From positions 31,122,326 to 31,186,325 of the forward strand of contig OY821791.1 in NCBI GenBank assembly GCA_963682175.1: 64,000 bases of DNA, read 5' to 3'. Within the stretch, counting starts at the first letter, position 1. Every line of letters starts with the position of its first letter. The notes beneath the pieces are model-generated. The model was not told where the DNA came from and ran no database searches. It was given only the letters and a program-made list of their open reading frames with translations. The stretch is from Triglochin maritima. Its lineage: Eukaryota; Streptophyta; Magnoliopsida; Alismatales; Juncaginaceae. Positions 11,379 to 22,871 of this stretch are shown here, one piece after another. The translations under genes and the position numbers were made by a program.

Positions 11379-11783
11379 TTAGGCCATCACTAACCATGAC
11401 CTGGACGACCCGGTCATCAGCTCTCTCTCTCTTCAAAATCAGCTTTCTCTCTCTTCCACATCAGCTTTCTCTTTCCTCAACCCACCTTCTTCTCTTTCCT
11501 ACACTATTCATCTCTTAACCACAACCCAACACAACCCACAACAACCTACCTCTCTCCTCCACATCATCTTTTATTTCCACTAACTTTTATTATATTCCAA
11601 AATCAATTATATTTACTCAAAACATTAATAATTCAAACAAATATTTATTAATAAGCAAATAATTATGTTTATCAATAACAAACAAAATACATATTTATTT
11701 AAACCATTATACGTAGCCTAATACAATAAAATATTACATTACCTTAATTTCATTAAAATGAAAATGCATACTACTAAAAAAAA

Positions 11784-12950
11784 TTAATTTGAGGTTCCCC
11801 CGAATCGTTGCCATATGTGCTCGATCAAGTCATATCTTAGGGCGAGATGCCTGTTTTTTTCACGAATGCGTTCTCTGGTGTCCATATACGTATCAAGATT
11901 GACAACACGACCGGTGGAGAACTGATTCGAACCCAGAGTTGATGTGCCCCCTAAGTTGGGCGGGAGGTCCTGATCAAACTCTGTTGTATCATAAAGAGTG
12001 GAATATGAGTCTCGTTCGTCCTCTACTATCATGTTGTGCATTATGATGCACGCAGTGATGATCTTGCTCAGCAGGTCAACGTTCCACGCAAGAGCAGGAG
12101 ATTTTATGATTGCCCACCGCGCCTGCAGCACTCCAAATGCACGTTCGACGTCTTTACACACTCCTTCTTGACATTGTGCAAATAATCTGTCCTTAGGAGT
12201 TTGGGGTAAAGGGATAGACTTCACGAAAGCTGCCCACTGTGGATAAATACCATCTGTAAGGTAATATCCCATATTATAAGGATGACCGTTGACAGAGTAT
12301 TGGACAGTAGGCGCACGTCCTTCTAAGACATTATTAAACACAGGAGACCGCTGAAGGACGTTTAGGTCGTTACAAGACCCTGGAACACCGAAGAAGGAAT
12401 GCCATATCCAGAGGTCATACGACGCTACAGCCTCTAGGATAACAGTGGGTTTTCCACTACGTCCTTGGAATTGTCCTTTCCAAGCAGATGGACAATTCTT
12501 CCATTGCCAGTGCATACAGTCGATGCTCCCCAACATTCCTGGAAAGCCTCGTTGCTCAGCAACGTGTAACAGCCTTGCTAAGTCCTCTGATGTGGGACTT
12601 CGCAGATATTCTTCCTGAAAGTTGAGTATGACCCCTTCCACAAATTTTTGGAGAGACTTTCTTGCCGTTTCCTGGCTCATCCGCAGGTACTCGTCCACGT
12701 TATCAGCTGATACACCATAAGCTAACATTCGGAGAGCTGCAGTTATTTTTTGCAATCCTGATATTGCAAGTCGTCCCGTGGCGTCTGGCCTTTGTTGGAA
12801 GAACACCTCGGAGGCCTCAACTGCGTTTGATATTCGGAGGAATACATGCTTCCTCATTCTAAACCTTCTTCTGAAAATACTAGGACCATACACAGGATCG
12901 TCAGCAAAATAATCAGAATATAGATACCGTAAAAGACAAAGAACTGACAT
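11784..12950 (-). CDS. PIF/Harbinger DDE transposase, 388 aa
   Basis: This uninterrupted 388-residue frame has the HARBI1-like architecture: an N-terminal helical region (RLAISGLQKITAALRMLAYG, about residues 60-80) and a DDE nuclease domain. The likely catalytic residues are the Asp in GSIDCMHWQWKNCP (about 141-154), the Asp in YYLTDGIYP (about 230) and the Glu in DVERAFGVLQARW (about 267-279). FFGVPGSCNDLNVLQRSP is also typical of the family. Such enzymes cut the element out and insert it at TTA/TAA, normally with a Myb-like partner protein. The first ATG gives a length near the family's usual size. No stop or frameshift is visible, so the protein may be functional even though its partner gene is truncated. 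Confidence 0.88.
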   Translation of the reverse strand: MSVLCLLRYLYSDYFADDPVYGPSIFRRRFRMRKHVFLRISNAVEASEVFFQQRPDATGRLAISGLQKITAALRMLAYGVSADNVDEYLRMSQETARKSLQKFVEGVILNFQEEYLRSPTSEDLARLLHVAEQRGFPGMLGSIDCMHWQWKNCPSAWKGQFQGRSGKPTVILEAVASYDLWIWHSFFGVPGSCNDLNVLQRSPVFNNVLEGRAPTVQYSVNGHPYNMGYYLTDGIYPQWAAFVKSIPLPQTPKDRLFAQCQEGVCKDVERAFGVLQARWAIIKSPALAWNVDLLSKIITACIIMHNMIVEDERDSYSTLYDTTEFDQDLPPNLGGTSTLGSNQFSTGRVVNLDTYMDTRERIREKNRHLALRYDLIEHIWQRFGGTSN

Positions 12951-13123
12951 TCAGAGAACGCAAGTTGGAGTTTCAAAGAAAGAAAGAGAACCGACGTGCT
13001 AAGGAAAAACTCTATGATATATACGTACAACTACTGAAGCTTAAAGAGCTGGGTTTAATGACTGAGGAGGACGAAATCCAGCTAGAAAATGTACGTAAGG
13101 AGTTGATGTCATTTTCCGTTTAA
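12941..13123 (+). pseudogene. 3' remnant of PIF/Harbinger ORF1 (Myb/SANT-type partner)
   Basis: On the plus strand the frame from 12941 reads KLEFQRKKRENRRAKEKL, then LLKLKELGLMTEEDE, and stops at TAA 13121-13123. The charged helix and closing motif resemble the C-terminus of the ORF1 protein that accompanies PIF-type transposases (family knowledge, moderate certainty). The DNA-binding Myb/SANT part is missing. The fragment starts at the very point where the transposase frame begins on the other strand, which suggests an internal deletion joined the two genes. Confidence 0.55.
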
Positions 13124-13454
13124 GCGTTGTAATTCTGTTTTAATTTCAATTAAGCGGTGTATTGTAGTTTTGTTCCGATCTAAGTGTGCTAATATAGTTT
13201 TAATATAAAATTATTTACGAAATAATATCCCCACGTATTTAAACAAAATACAAATTAAATACAACATTTTCAACAAATAAATAATACCCCAACATATTTA
13301 AACCAAACATAAAATAAACCCAACATCTCCAAAAAATAAATCAACCTAACATCTAAAACAAATATTTGACCAATAAATATTTAACAAAAAAATAAAACTA
13401 AAAACTAAAAAAAAATAAAAAAAAACCCGGACGCGCCAACGCGCCACGTGGTGC

Positions 13455-13612
13455 GTCCGGGTTGGGTGACCTGGGACGCCCGGGTCGTCGACCCGGGCGT
13501 TGGAACGCCCGGGTCGACGACCCGGGCAAAGATGACCCAGGTCATCTTCGCGTTAAGGCGAAGATGACCTGGGTCATCTTCGACCCAGGTCGGACGACCG
13601 GGTATTAGGCCC
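13455..13612. repeat. Subterminal hairpins of the PIF element
   Basis: A 24-bp arm (GCCCGGGTCGTCGACCCGGG plus CGTT) is followed after two bases by its exact reverse complement, and each arm is itself nearly palindromic. A second pair, GAAGATGACCTGGGTCATCT and its repeat around CGCGTTAAGGCG, follows. They end about 15-30 bases before the terminal inverted repeat. They would fold very strongly as single strands and are rich in GGTC/GACC. Confidence 0.85.
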
Positions 13613-14910
13613 CGTTAAGGGATGGCCTTAGACTTCCCACTTCATAAGCAATGGCAGAAGTGTCAATATGACCTTGCTAATCAAATAGCCCAAACAATGG
13701 AAGAAGAAGAAAACCCATTGTTAAAGTTAACTTGAGTCGGGCTATATGCTTGCCTCACACCCATAATAGTGAATAGACAAACAAGCATAATATTTGAAGG
13801 TGTTGTAGGAAAGTATAGATGGAAAATCGTAGTGTGTATTGATTTGATGAGTATAAAGTGCAGGAGCTAAAACACAGAAAAACAAGTTTTTATGAGTATG
13901 CAGCAAGTGAGTTACCTCTCAAAAAGCATTGAAGTTGAGGACAGAAAGTTGAGTATCTCCGGCATCGGCAGTAGATGCAGCAAGAAGAGTCTCCCCATCA
14001 GGATGGCAAGCTATGTCTTCGGGCCATCTACCTTTTATGGAGCTGCAGTTTGTAGAGCTAAGATGTGAAGCAGCAGATCTACATCAGTACGTAGTTACAG
14101 GTTCAGGTTGTGAGGGAGTGAGAGATAAGACACGTGATAGTAGAGAGTAGAGAAGAAGGATGGGATGAACGGACCCATTGGCGCGAAGTTCCCAAAGGTT
14201 GACAACTCCATCCAGGGCACTGCACACATAATTAAACATGGTAGAGTAACACATAAATAGAAGAGATGGTATGAAAGAAAAGAAGAACCTAGTGAAGAAG
14301 TGATTGTCGTTAGTGGGACTGAGAAGGAGACATCTGAGCCTCCTGTTGTGGTGGGTGGGAATGTGGGTGCTGGAATGAAGACGGATGAGGTGTGGCGAGG
14401 AAGACGTTCGCACGCTTGTGATCAAGTCTTTGCTTTGGCTTTGGCTTTGCTGCTGCTGCTGTTGTTGTTGTTGTTGTTTTGGTGGTTGGAGTTTGCGGAG
14501 ATTAGCAGTAGCAACTACCACAATTACAGTGACAATTAGAATTAGAAAAGTGAGGATTATCTATCTATTCGATTGTAAAGAAGGCAGTGAGTAAGCGATT
14601 ACGAGTAGCAGATGCGGAATTGGAAGAGGGTTTGACGGCCGGAATGAGGAGCTGAGGCCTTTGGTGGTGGTCGTGTTGGAGGTTGATCTCGACGGTCAAT
14701 TGAGGTGAAGGTGGGGGCTGATGACGTCGGGCTTTGATGAGTCGGGTTTTGAGGAGTTGAAGGCTTTTGAGGGCGTCGTTGAGTTGGTTCTGATAGTATT
14801 CCGTCTTCTTCCGGAGGTGATCAACCTCTTTAGATCTGTACTCGATCAACGTAACCAGAGCTTCCTCTTCCGACGTGTCCACTGGTGATCGTATTCTTTT
14901 TAGTGTTGTG

Positions 14911-16616
14911 TGTAACGCCCCGAAACAGCGGAAAATTTAAAACTTTAAACACATAAAGAATCAACACTGGGGTCGTCACCAAACCACGAGTATATATATA
15001 TAATATGGTAAACTGTACAATACAAGAGTCAATGATGATTACAACCCAACACAAAAGATAAACAACACATGTACAAGGGAAAATCATCCACCTCGAAGAA
15101 CAAAAGAGACATGCTCTGGTCTGGGTGCTCCTATCCGCAGTCACCACCTCCTACTGACGTGTACGACCTGACATAAAACATGAATATGCATGAGTTTCCC
15201 GAGAGGAAACCCCGTATGCCAAACCCCTAAAATATGAACATAATGTGCGTAATGAAACATGAAATGAAAATGCAGTAAAAAACATATCCATCTCCCGTGC
15301 ACACCAGGCACCGCCGGAACACATCGGCCTCGGGTCTCAAGGGTCCTCTCACCCCAACCCCCAATCACACGTGCACACAAGGCACACGATCCTCAAAGCC
15401 ACAACAACAACGTGCACACACGACACCCGCTCCTCAGAGCCACAACAACAACGTGCACACACGGCACCCGCTCCTCAGAGCCACAACAACGACCCTCCTC
15501 TCAGGCCGGCAATGTCTGTACCGTCACCCCAAAAAAGGCCGGAGACCTGTTGCCCTCGAGGCGGATCCAACAACACACGACACAAGCATCCTTATGCAAA
15601 ACAGTGCCCAACCGGTCGAACGGAAGAACCCAAACGGTCGACCGAACACCACAACTATTCCTCAGAAAAACCGAAATAACGTCCAACCGGTCGAACGACT
15701 CTCAAATCACGGTCGACCGAAATCCAACAGGGGAAATCCTCACTTGCTCAAAAAGCACCAACGGTCGAACGACCCTCAGATCACGGTCGACCGAAAACCA
15801 ACAGGGAAAATCCCCAACGAAACCGTGCTACACGGTCGACCGAAACCACACTCCCGGTCGACCGCCCAATAAGTTAACTTAAGTCCCGGTCGGACGAGGT
15901 CAATGAGCGGTCGACCGTTTAGATGGTCAACTCCCCCAACCGACCTACAACAGTGCTTTCGGTCGACCGGCAAAGGGGACCCGTTCGACCGAAAACACAC
16001 AGAACATTTTCCCCCTGGTAAAACGCACCACCGGTCGACCACTCGAAGAGTATCGTTCGACCGGTGCAAGGGTTTTTTTGCCCGATTTACACTACAACCG
16101 GTCGACCGCGCCATCCCGTCGGTCGACCGTTGCGGAGCAGAAAAGCTGCTGCAAGGTTCTCGACGAGCCTTCCGGCCCACCGTCGGCCACTCCAACCCTC
16201 GCAAAGGCTAAAAGGAGGTCTACACTAAAGCTTGACATACCTTAAGGCTTGAAGAAGCCTTTGAAGAACCCACGAAGTCGCCTCAACAAGCGCTTCTCTT
16301 CCTTCTCCGGCGAATCCAACCGAGCCTCCGATGAACACGATCCTCGCACACTCCACTCAGTCGCCTCCTCGCCGATCCACACCACCACAACAGCAACTGA
16401 GAGGGAGGGAGAGAGTTGAGAGGGAGAGAACGTGAGAACGAGTGAGAGAGAGTGAAGTGAGAGAGAGAAGAGAGAATCCCACCTTTATACCCTTCCTCCT
16501 TCAATCTCCACCATCCACCACCTCAACTCCCAATCAATCTCAGCCCTCCATCTCCACCTCCTCTAATCCTCCACCTAAAACACAATCAACCCATAATAAG
16601 GGGTTAGGATGTAACA
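14911..16616 (-). mobile_element. Solo LTR, Tekay-like gypsy family, 1706 bp
   Basis: Read on the minus strand it begins TGTTACATCCTAACCC and ends CGGGGCGTTACA, like the LTRs at 30788 and 32085. It is flanked by the direct repeat TTGTG (14906-14910 and 16617-16621), the 5-bp duplication expected of an LTR element, so it is a complete LTR left by LTR-LTR recombination. It contains a TATA-like box (CCTTTATACC on plus, about 16482-16491), an array of CGGTCGACCG palindromes (about 15610-16130), and a tandem repeat with CGTGCACAC (about 15370-15495). It lies between exon 1 of the WD40 remnant and the branching-enzyme remnant. Confidence 0.93.
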
Positions 16617-16659
16617 TTGTGCACTCTAATTGCTTGGGTTATTCTTATTCTTTTGTTAG

Positions 16660-16785
<126 letters not shown>

Positions 16786-17179
16786 TGATACACTAAAGTT
16801 TCATATGTATGTTATTTCTGATTATTTGGGGGATTCTGTCAGAATGGATCGATTTTCCAAGGGATGACCGACATCTACCAGATGGAAGAGTAGTACCTGG
16901 AAACAATAATAGCTTTGATAAGTGCCGCCGCAGATTTGATCTAGTAAGTCTTAATATATTTGTTATTTAATTCATTGCAAATCAATGAAGCATGGATACA
17001 AATAAGGGTTACGGGTATGACACATATGCATCGATGTGTTAGTATTAAAGCTTTTTAATAAATAAATGAGAACTGTTTTAAAGTATATATTTCGTGATCT
17101 CCGAATGAACTACTGGATATGTATGAAAGTATATCCTTCTGTAACTATATATTTATATTTGACTAAGGTATTAAATATT

Positions 17180-18764
17180 GAACCGTGATAGACGGACGCG
17201 CGCGTCACGGACGCGCCTTACGTGGATCTGTACATCTCAGATATTTTTCTTTGAGTCAGCGTCCAGTCAGCGAAATTTCTCTTCGCGCGTTTTGGTTTTT
17301 TTAAAAAACGCCGGTTCTTTAAGTTGAACGATTCATTTCCCAATACACAGATAAGACAGTGTGCAGACCCTAGGACATCGTGCAGTCTCATTATTCGTGC
17401 AGAGCCCATACTTATCATAATAAAATATTTGTTTTTAAGTTTTACGTTGGATCAACTTAATTTGTCTAGCTTACTTTATGTGTGTGCAGTTTACATTATG
17501 TGTTTGTCTTGTTTACGTTATGTGTATGTCCGGAATAAGTGTATATTGATGTACGGAATAAGTGTATTTGTTGTCCGGTTTAAGAATAAAGTGTGTCCAG
17601 AAACGGAACATAAAGTTTGTCCGGAATAAGTTGATTTGTTGTCCGAAATAAGTGTATTTGCTGTCCGAAATAAGTGTATTTGCGGTCCGGAATAAGTGTA
17701 GTGGTCCAGAAAAAGAAGAAAGTGTGTCCAGAAACGGAACAGAAAGTTTGTCCGGAATAAATGTATTTGCTGTCCGGAATAAGTGTATTTGCTGTCCGGA
17801 ATAAGTGTATTTGTTGTCCGGTTTAAGAATAAAGTGTGTCCAGAAACGGAACATAAAGTTTGTCCGGAATAAGTTGATTTGTTGTCCGGAATAAGTGTAT
17901 TTGCTGTCCGGAATAAGTGTATTTGCAGTCCGGAATAAGTGTAGTGGTCCAGAAAAAGAAGAAAGTGTGTCCAAAAACAGAACAGAAAGTTTGTCCAGAA
18001 TAAGTGTATTTGCTGTCCGGAATAAGTGTATTTGTTGTCCGGAATAAGTGTATTTGTTGTCCGGTTTAAGAATAAAGTGTGTCCAGAAACGGAACATAAA
18101 GTTTGTCCGGAATAAGTTGATTTGTTGTCCGGAATAAGTGTATTTGCTGTCCGGAATCGGAATAAGTGTATTTGCAGTCCGGAATAAGTGTATTTGCAGT
18201 CCGGAATAATATATGGCTTCATTATTGTCGGAATAAACGAATCAATATATGGAATGCAATAATATGATGTCAAAACAAAAAAACGTCCCCCGCAGGGGCT
18301 GCCGCCCCCTGCCACCCCCGCACAAACTCAACAAACCTCCCACTGTATATTTTACCCCAACAATGCAGCAAAGATGTTGTGGTGCAAAGTCTTCACCACC
18401 GGATCGTCACATTCACGATGCTAACGCTGACAAGAACATCGGGAAGTCTTCGCACCGTCACATTCACGCTGCTTACGTTGTGAAGAATCCTAGGAGTCGG
18501 CATCAGACGCTTCTTCGGCCTAATATCTTGCTCGAAATGATGATTTATTCTGGAGAGAAAGAATGAAGAAGAAAGAAAGAGTGTCATCATATTTGTATTT
18601 GGGTGGAGAGAGAGAACGTGCTGAGTTGAAACGCATTTAATGTGATTTGAGTGGACATCAGGAAGAAAAAACAAAAAAACATTCATGCTTTGGCCACGTA
18701 AGGGCTGACATGGATGTCCACGTAGAGCGCGTCCGTGACGCCCTGCGTTCAACAAACATTTTCC
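17180..18764. mobile_element. Non-autonomous Mutator-like element with 9-bp target duplication
   Basis: The direct repeat TTAAATATT flanks it exactly (17171-17179 and 18765-18773); nine bases is typical of Mutator-like elements. The inner parts of the ends are inverted repeats: GGCGTCACGGACGCGC with TACGTGGA on the right (read inward) against CGCGTCACGGACGCGCC and TACGTGGA on the left. The outermost 20 or so bases match poorly. No transposase is visible; the interior is a minisatellite and unassigned sequence. It lies in an intron of the branching-enzyme remnant. Confidence 0.75.
17525..18215. repeat. 22-bp minisatellite with a 243-bp higher-order period
   Basis: The basic unit is about 22 bases, TGTCCGGAATAAGTGTATTT plus GC. 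Variant units (GTCCGGTTTAAGAATAAAG, GTGTCCAGAAACGGAACA, GTAGTGGTCCAGAAAAAG) recur in a fixed order. The marker GTCCGGTTTAAGAATAAAG starts at 17573, 17816 and 18059, that is exactly 243 bases apart, which shows a higher-order repeat. Long frames in it (YTYSGQQIHLFRT-like) are repeat artefacts. Confidence 0.88.
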
Positions 18765-18773
18765 TTAAATATT

Positions 18774-19545
18774 ATAGCTAAATGCTTACACATTCCAGTA
18801 TAAAGATGCACGTAGATCACAATATTTGTTGGATATTTGTCACTTTCTTTTGTACTTATATTCCATCTGAATTTCCTTGAATTTTGCGATAGCTGATGTG
18901 ATTTTGTGAACTATACCTAGTCCAATTGTGATTTTTTTGCATTTTATATTGTATGCTCATATTGTTAAAAAATGTAAGTATTACTATTTATATCCTTAAA
19001 AAATATGGTACTTACATTTTTTTTAATTAATGTGCCAGCATGTTATTTATCTAAAATTATCAAGTTTCTTTAAGTTACTGCCTCAAAAACAATGAATATT
19101 AGTTTTATCACATAACATGCAATTATGTAAACACAGTGAGTAGAGAACGTGCTAATTCCATTTTTAACGCCCCCAATGCTTGAATAAAACCCCATGCGAT
19201 CCCCTTGTGTCTATTTTGTGCTATGCCATTGCCAAATGAGGGAGATTGGCTTGATGAAAAAGGAAGAAGAGCAGCCCCAAGTTACCAGCTTCAAGGGAGT
19301 CCCCACTTTCGTGATATTGGGATTATTCCAGAACGAATTTTGGTGACTGGTTTGCAGATCTCAACCAGAATTAGCTCTCATTTGCTTGTTCAGATCACAA
19401 CAGAAATTTTTTTCTGAGAAGTTATGATGTTGATGTCACATATATTAAATTCAACTTCATGAGCAGTAAGCCTGCTCTTGTAACATCCATCATCAAGAAC
19501 CTTTTCATTGTTTATCATAAGAAATATATTTTAGGGCAATTTGAT
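18774..19545. other. Remainder of the large branching-enzyme intron
   Basis: AT-rich intron sequence. Around 19215-19417 a plus-strand stretch reads PNEGDWLDEKGRRAAPSYQL, which looks more protein-like than its surroundings, but I do not recognise it and see no clear splice borders. Otherwise nothing. Confidence 0.35.
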
Positions 19546-20733
19546 AGATGTTATCTTGTTTAGTTATTGTGATGCAAACTATCTCAGATATCATGGGATG
19601 CAAGAGTTTGACCAGGCAATGCAACATCTTGAGAAGAAATATGGTGTATGTAGCACTTGATTCCATAACTCAGAATTTTCTTCTATATTATGTTTTAAGT
19701 AATCGAGCTTATGTATATTGTTCCTCATAGATCCCCTAACAGTACAACTTATTGTATGATACAGACAGGATTTTCTTTTTCAGAAAAAGTATACTCAGGA
19801 AAATGTTTTCCTTAAATGGTCTTTCTTTGGCTTTCTTTTGCAGTTTATGACATCAAAACACCAATACATATCAAGGAAAGATGAGGGAGACAAGATAATT
19901 GTTTTTGAACGTGATGATTTGGTATTTGTGTTCAACTTCCACTGGAACAACAGTTATTTTGATTACCGAGTTGGATGCTTGAAACCTGGCAAATACAAGG
20001 TATATATTCTTTCTTTTTGTTATTATTTCTTCCATGCCTTACTAAGATAGATGTCAATAGGGATTCTATATATGCCTCAAATATTACAAAAAGGATCATC
20101 ATTAAGTTAGAAGTCCCTCATGTCTTACCTCTAATAAATATGATTTCAATAGTTTGACTCTGAGATCATTACTGCACCACAGTTAAATCAGATGGACCCA
20201 TCCGAGTTTGGGATAAAATGGTCATATTGCCTTTTAACTACATCTCAATATCATAACTCCTGCTAAGAAAAAAACTAACAATCTGCACACTCCTGAGACG
20301 ACAACTTCTCCCATTTCTCTTCTCTTATACAGATAACATTTCAAACCAAGTAACACGACTTTGTCAGTAAAGTGAAGTGAATCATCGTACCTTAAATGCT
20401 GACCTATGAGTTTTTGTATATTTTTTGCCACACATGGCCTAGTTGGTAAAAATAAAGTGAATTTTTATCTCCTGCGTGCCAGGTTGTCTTGAATTCTGAT
20501 GATAAGCTGTTTGGTGGATTTGGTCTAATTGCTCCCGCTGCAGAGTACTTCAGCAACGTAAGCAATAGGCATCCCCTAAACTAGTTCTGTTAAAATGTCA
20601 ATTAAGAATAAGTCATCATTAACATGAATAAAACACTTGTATGCAGGAAGGATCATTCGACAACAGGCCTCGTTCGTTTTTAGTGTATTCACCTTGTAGA
20701 ACTGTTGTGGTGTATGCTCTCTCAGAAGAGTAG

Positions 20734-21439
20734 TTCAGAACCATAGCTAGAGGTTTGGTTTGGTTTGGTTTGTTTTTTATGTGCATGCCTTCTCAGCAGA
20801 GTAGGTCAGAACCATAGACTGCTTTTATCGGATCTACATTCTACAGAGACACTATAATATCAATTATGCTAATAAATCAAGTTGGGTGCAAATTCATGGT
20901 TGCAGAGTTTTTGGATAATAAGTTTTATATGTTAAAGATTTAAAGGAAAAACTCAAAATTGTCGAAAGGGTAAGAGAAAGTTCATACATAACAGACCACG
21001 AGGAGTAATGACCAAACATATCCTTTCTTGTGTATGTAAATCTTGTGGACGCTGTGTATGCATATCAAATGACATCATTCTATACAGATATCCGATGATT
21101 AACGAGCGGAATTAAAGTGGTAATTGGTCACATTTAAATGCCAAAGACGAGTTTTTTAATCTTCATTTTCGTAGTTGACCTATTAAAATGAGGGTTGTTC
21201 AATTAAACGCATAATTGGAAAAGAAATTGATGCTGGACTCATTAAACTCATAGGGAATTAGAGTTCAATTAGTTGTTGTTAAGTGCAAACATCAAATGAA
21301 AGAAATATAAACTATATCCCTTTTATTTACGTGGATAATTGGATACCTTAATTTATATTTAATTGCATTCAATTAATATAGTGAAAGAAATATGGCAAAA
21401 GACGATTTTTTTAAACCGAAAAACATTAATTTCAGAGAT
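20734..21439. other. 3' flank of the branching-enzyme remnant, no gene seen
   Basis: It begins with a GGTTT repeat (about 20752-20773) and a second CAGAGTAG/TCAGAACCATAG block that repeats the gene's stop-codon region, then AT-rich sequence. I see no gene, and the stretch ends at the copia target site. Confidence 0.5.
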
Positions 21440-21444
21440 GGTAC

Positions 21445-21629
21445 TGTTGAAACATACAACGCACCTCTTCACCAACCATCGCAGCTCCTCCCAAAAGACG
21501 CATCTCTTCATTCAGCATTTAACTTCAAACGGTCACCCAACTTGTTAATGTATATATATAAACTCATGTAAACCTCAGAAGATTAATACAACAAAAAACA
21601 ACATCTTTCTCCCTAATCCCCGTTTAATA
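21445..21629 (+). repeat. 5' LTR of the copia element
   Basis: 185 bp, TGTTGAAAC...GTTTAATA. It contains the TATA-like ATGTATATATATAAACTC near 21549. It ends in TA rather than the usual CA; the 3' LTR ends the same way, so this is a family trait. Confidence 0.92.
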
Positions 21630-21641
21630 TGGTATCAGAGC
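21630..21641 (+). promoter_or_regulatory. Primer binding site (initiator Met-tRNA type)
   Basis: TGGTATCAGAGC begins immediately after the 5' LTR. This is the complement of the 3' end of plant initiator methionine tRNA, used to prime reverse transcription in most plant copia elements. Confidence 0.93.
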
Positions 21642-21809
21642 AATTGTTCCATCACTGGTGAATCTCAGAGTGCCCTCACTCATCATCGATCCACCTCAGA
21701 AAAAACCAAAACTTGAAAAAAACCACCACCCATCATCTTCGCCTCTCAAGGGGGTTGAAGGAGATAAAACGAACCCCGACATCCAAAACCCCTGAAGGAA
21801 AAATAAAAA

Positions 21810-22760
21810 ATGGCGGACCTGGAAACAAACGCTCCAAAGCTGGTGTCACAGTTGCTCAACGGACAGAACTATCTGTCTTGGGCACAGGCTGTTACGCTAG
21901 CTCTCAGCGGGAAGGGAAAGCTGGGACACATCACCGGGACAGCAAAAAAACCAGAGGAAGATGCCACCGAAACAAAACAAGAAGAGTGGCAGGCGACAGA
22001 CCACCTTGTAATGTCATGGATAATCAACTCCATGACATCTAAGATCGGGGTCATCTTCCTTTACAAAAATTCAGCAAAAGAGCTAAGGGACGCCGTTCAA
22101 AGCATATACGGTAAAACCCACAACTTTGCTCACATTTTTAAACTAAATCACGATCTGTCGCAGACAAAACAACAACGACAAACCATCACGGAGTATCTCG
22201 GGACACTGCAGCGTGGATGGGACGAGCTCGCCATCTACGAACCGACGACTGCTGACCCAAAAATCCTTCTCGAACGAAAGGAACGAGATCAAATCTATCA
22301 GTTCCTCATCGGACTCGATGATGTATTAAAGGACAATACAGCTATGAAGCCATCCGAAGCCAAGTCTTGATGACTCCCACTGTTCCTGACCTCGCATCCA
22401 TCATCGCGATGATCCAACGGGAGGAATCCCGTCGGACCACCGCTCAGATCGCGGACCGATCTTCAGAAAACCAGGCGTTCTTCGCCGGAAAACCCCAAAA
22501 TCAGACAAGAAAATATGGAAATAAACCTCAGGAAACATGTGACAACTGTAAAAAAACCGGACACAACAGGAACTCGTGTTGGTTCCTACATCCTCATCTT
22601 CAACCAACACGGGAAGGAGGAGATCATCGGAACAAAAAAGGAACGACGGATCAAAAGGAAACAGCGCGGCGGCAAACCCTAACATGGAAGAGGAACAAAG
22701 AAAATGGGAAGGCAAATTTGTTATTCGCTCGGATCCGCGGGGTTTTATAACCGCACGTGA
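21810..22760 (+). pseudogene. copia gag, frameshifted
   Basis: The frame from ATG 21810 has the plant copia capsid start LLNGQNYLSWAQAVTLAL, continues through SWIINSMTSKIG, and stops at about 22370 after a frameshift. The adjoining frame continues with a zinc knuckle, CDNCKKTGHNRNSCW (about 22540-22584), for RNA packaging. A second shift follows near 22740. All parts are recognisable, but no single frame spans the protein. Confidence 0.87.
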
Positions 22761-22871
22761 TTCGGGCGAATCCGAGTTTCCTTTAAGCCGACCCGAAATC
22801 GCGATCCGACCAGATGTTGCAACCGCCGGTCCCAGATCCAGCTCCAGATCCGACCCGATTCCACTAGATCA

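Larger units (their letters stand above)
11382..13627 (-). mobile_element. PIF/Harbinger DNA transposon
   Basis: The element begins GGCCATCACTAACC and ends, read inward from the right, GGCCATCCCTTAACG. It is flanked on both sides by TTA (11379-11381 and 13628-13630), the standard 3-bp target of PIF/Harbinger. It carries a complete-looking transposase on the minus strand and the tail of a second gene on the plus strand. The left subterminal part has repeated CAGCTTTCTCTC blocks; the right has strong hairpins. It sits in an intron of the WD40 gene. Confidence 0.92.
8638..14882 (-). pseudogene. WD40-repeat (transducin-like) protein gene, broken
   Basis: Minus-strand exons can be followed from right to left. 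Exon 1 (about 14290-14882) starts MDTSEEEALVTLIEYRSKEV, is predicted coiled-coil, then Q-rich, and needs a frame change inside. Exon 2 (about 14090-14224) reads SALDGVVNLWEL. Exon 3 (about 13918-14042) reads RWPEDIACHPDGETLL. A PIF element lies in the next intron. Then come 9995-about 10300 (SDHAVVLWN...FNLFMVQTG), 9763-9839 (TPGKQLRIFDIRLR-stop-TEIH) and, beyond an LTR, 8638-8777 (QAHQKRVFKAAW, SISSDLNIGLHKIS-stop). The order and WD40 blades match a conserved plant WD40 protein family, but I cannot name the orthologue with certainty. Breaks: the LTR replaces part of the last exons, a CAG-to-TAG stop, and a seven-base insertion. Splice sites still look good. Confidence 0.78.

Noticed and set aside
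14299..14594. Plus-strand Leu/Cys-rich frames near 14.4-14.5 kb
   Set aside because: They are the antisense of a CAA/CAG repeat encoding a glutamine run in WD40 exon 1.
17525..18215. Resemblance to a CRISPR array
   Set aside because: The units are contiguous and degenerate without unique spacers, and the DNA is plant nuclear.
17513..18315. Minus-strand frames of 194 and 265 residues with YTYSGQQIHLFRT repeats
   Set aside because: They are translations of the 22-bp minisatellite; two overlapping frames show the same kind of repeat, so neither is a credible protein.
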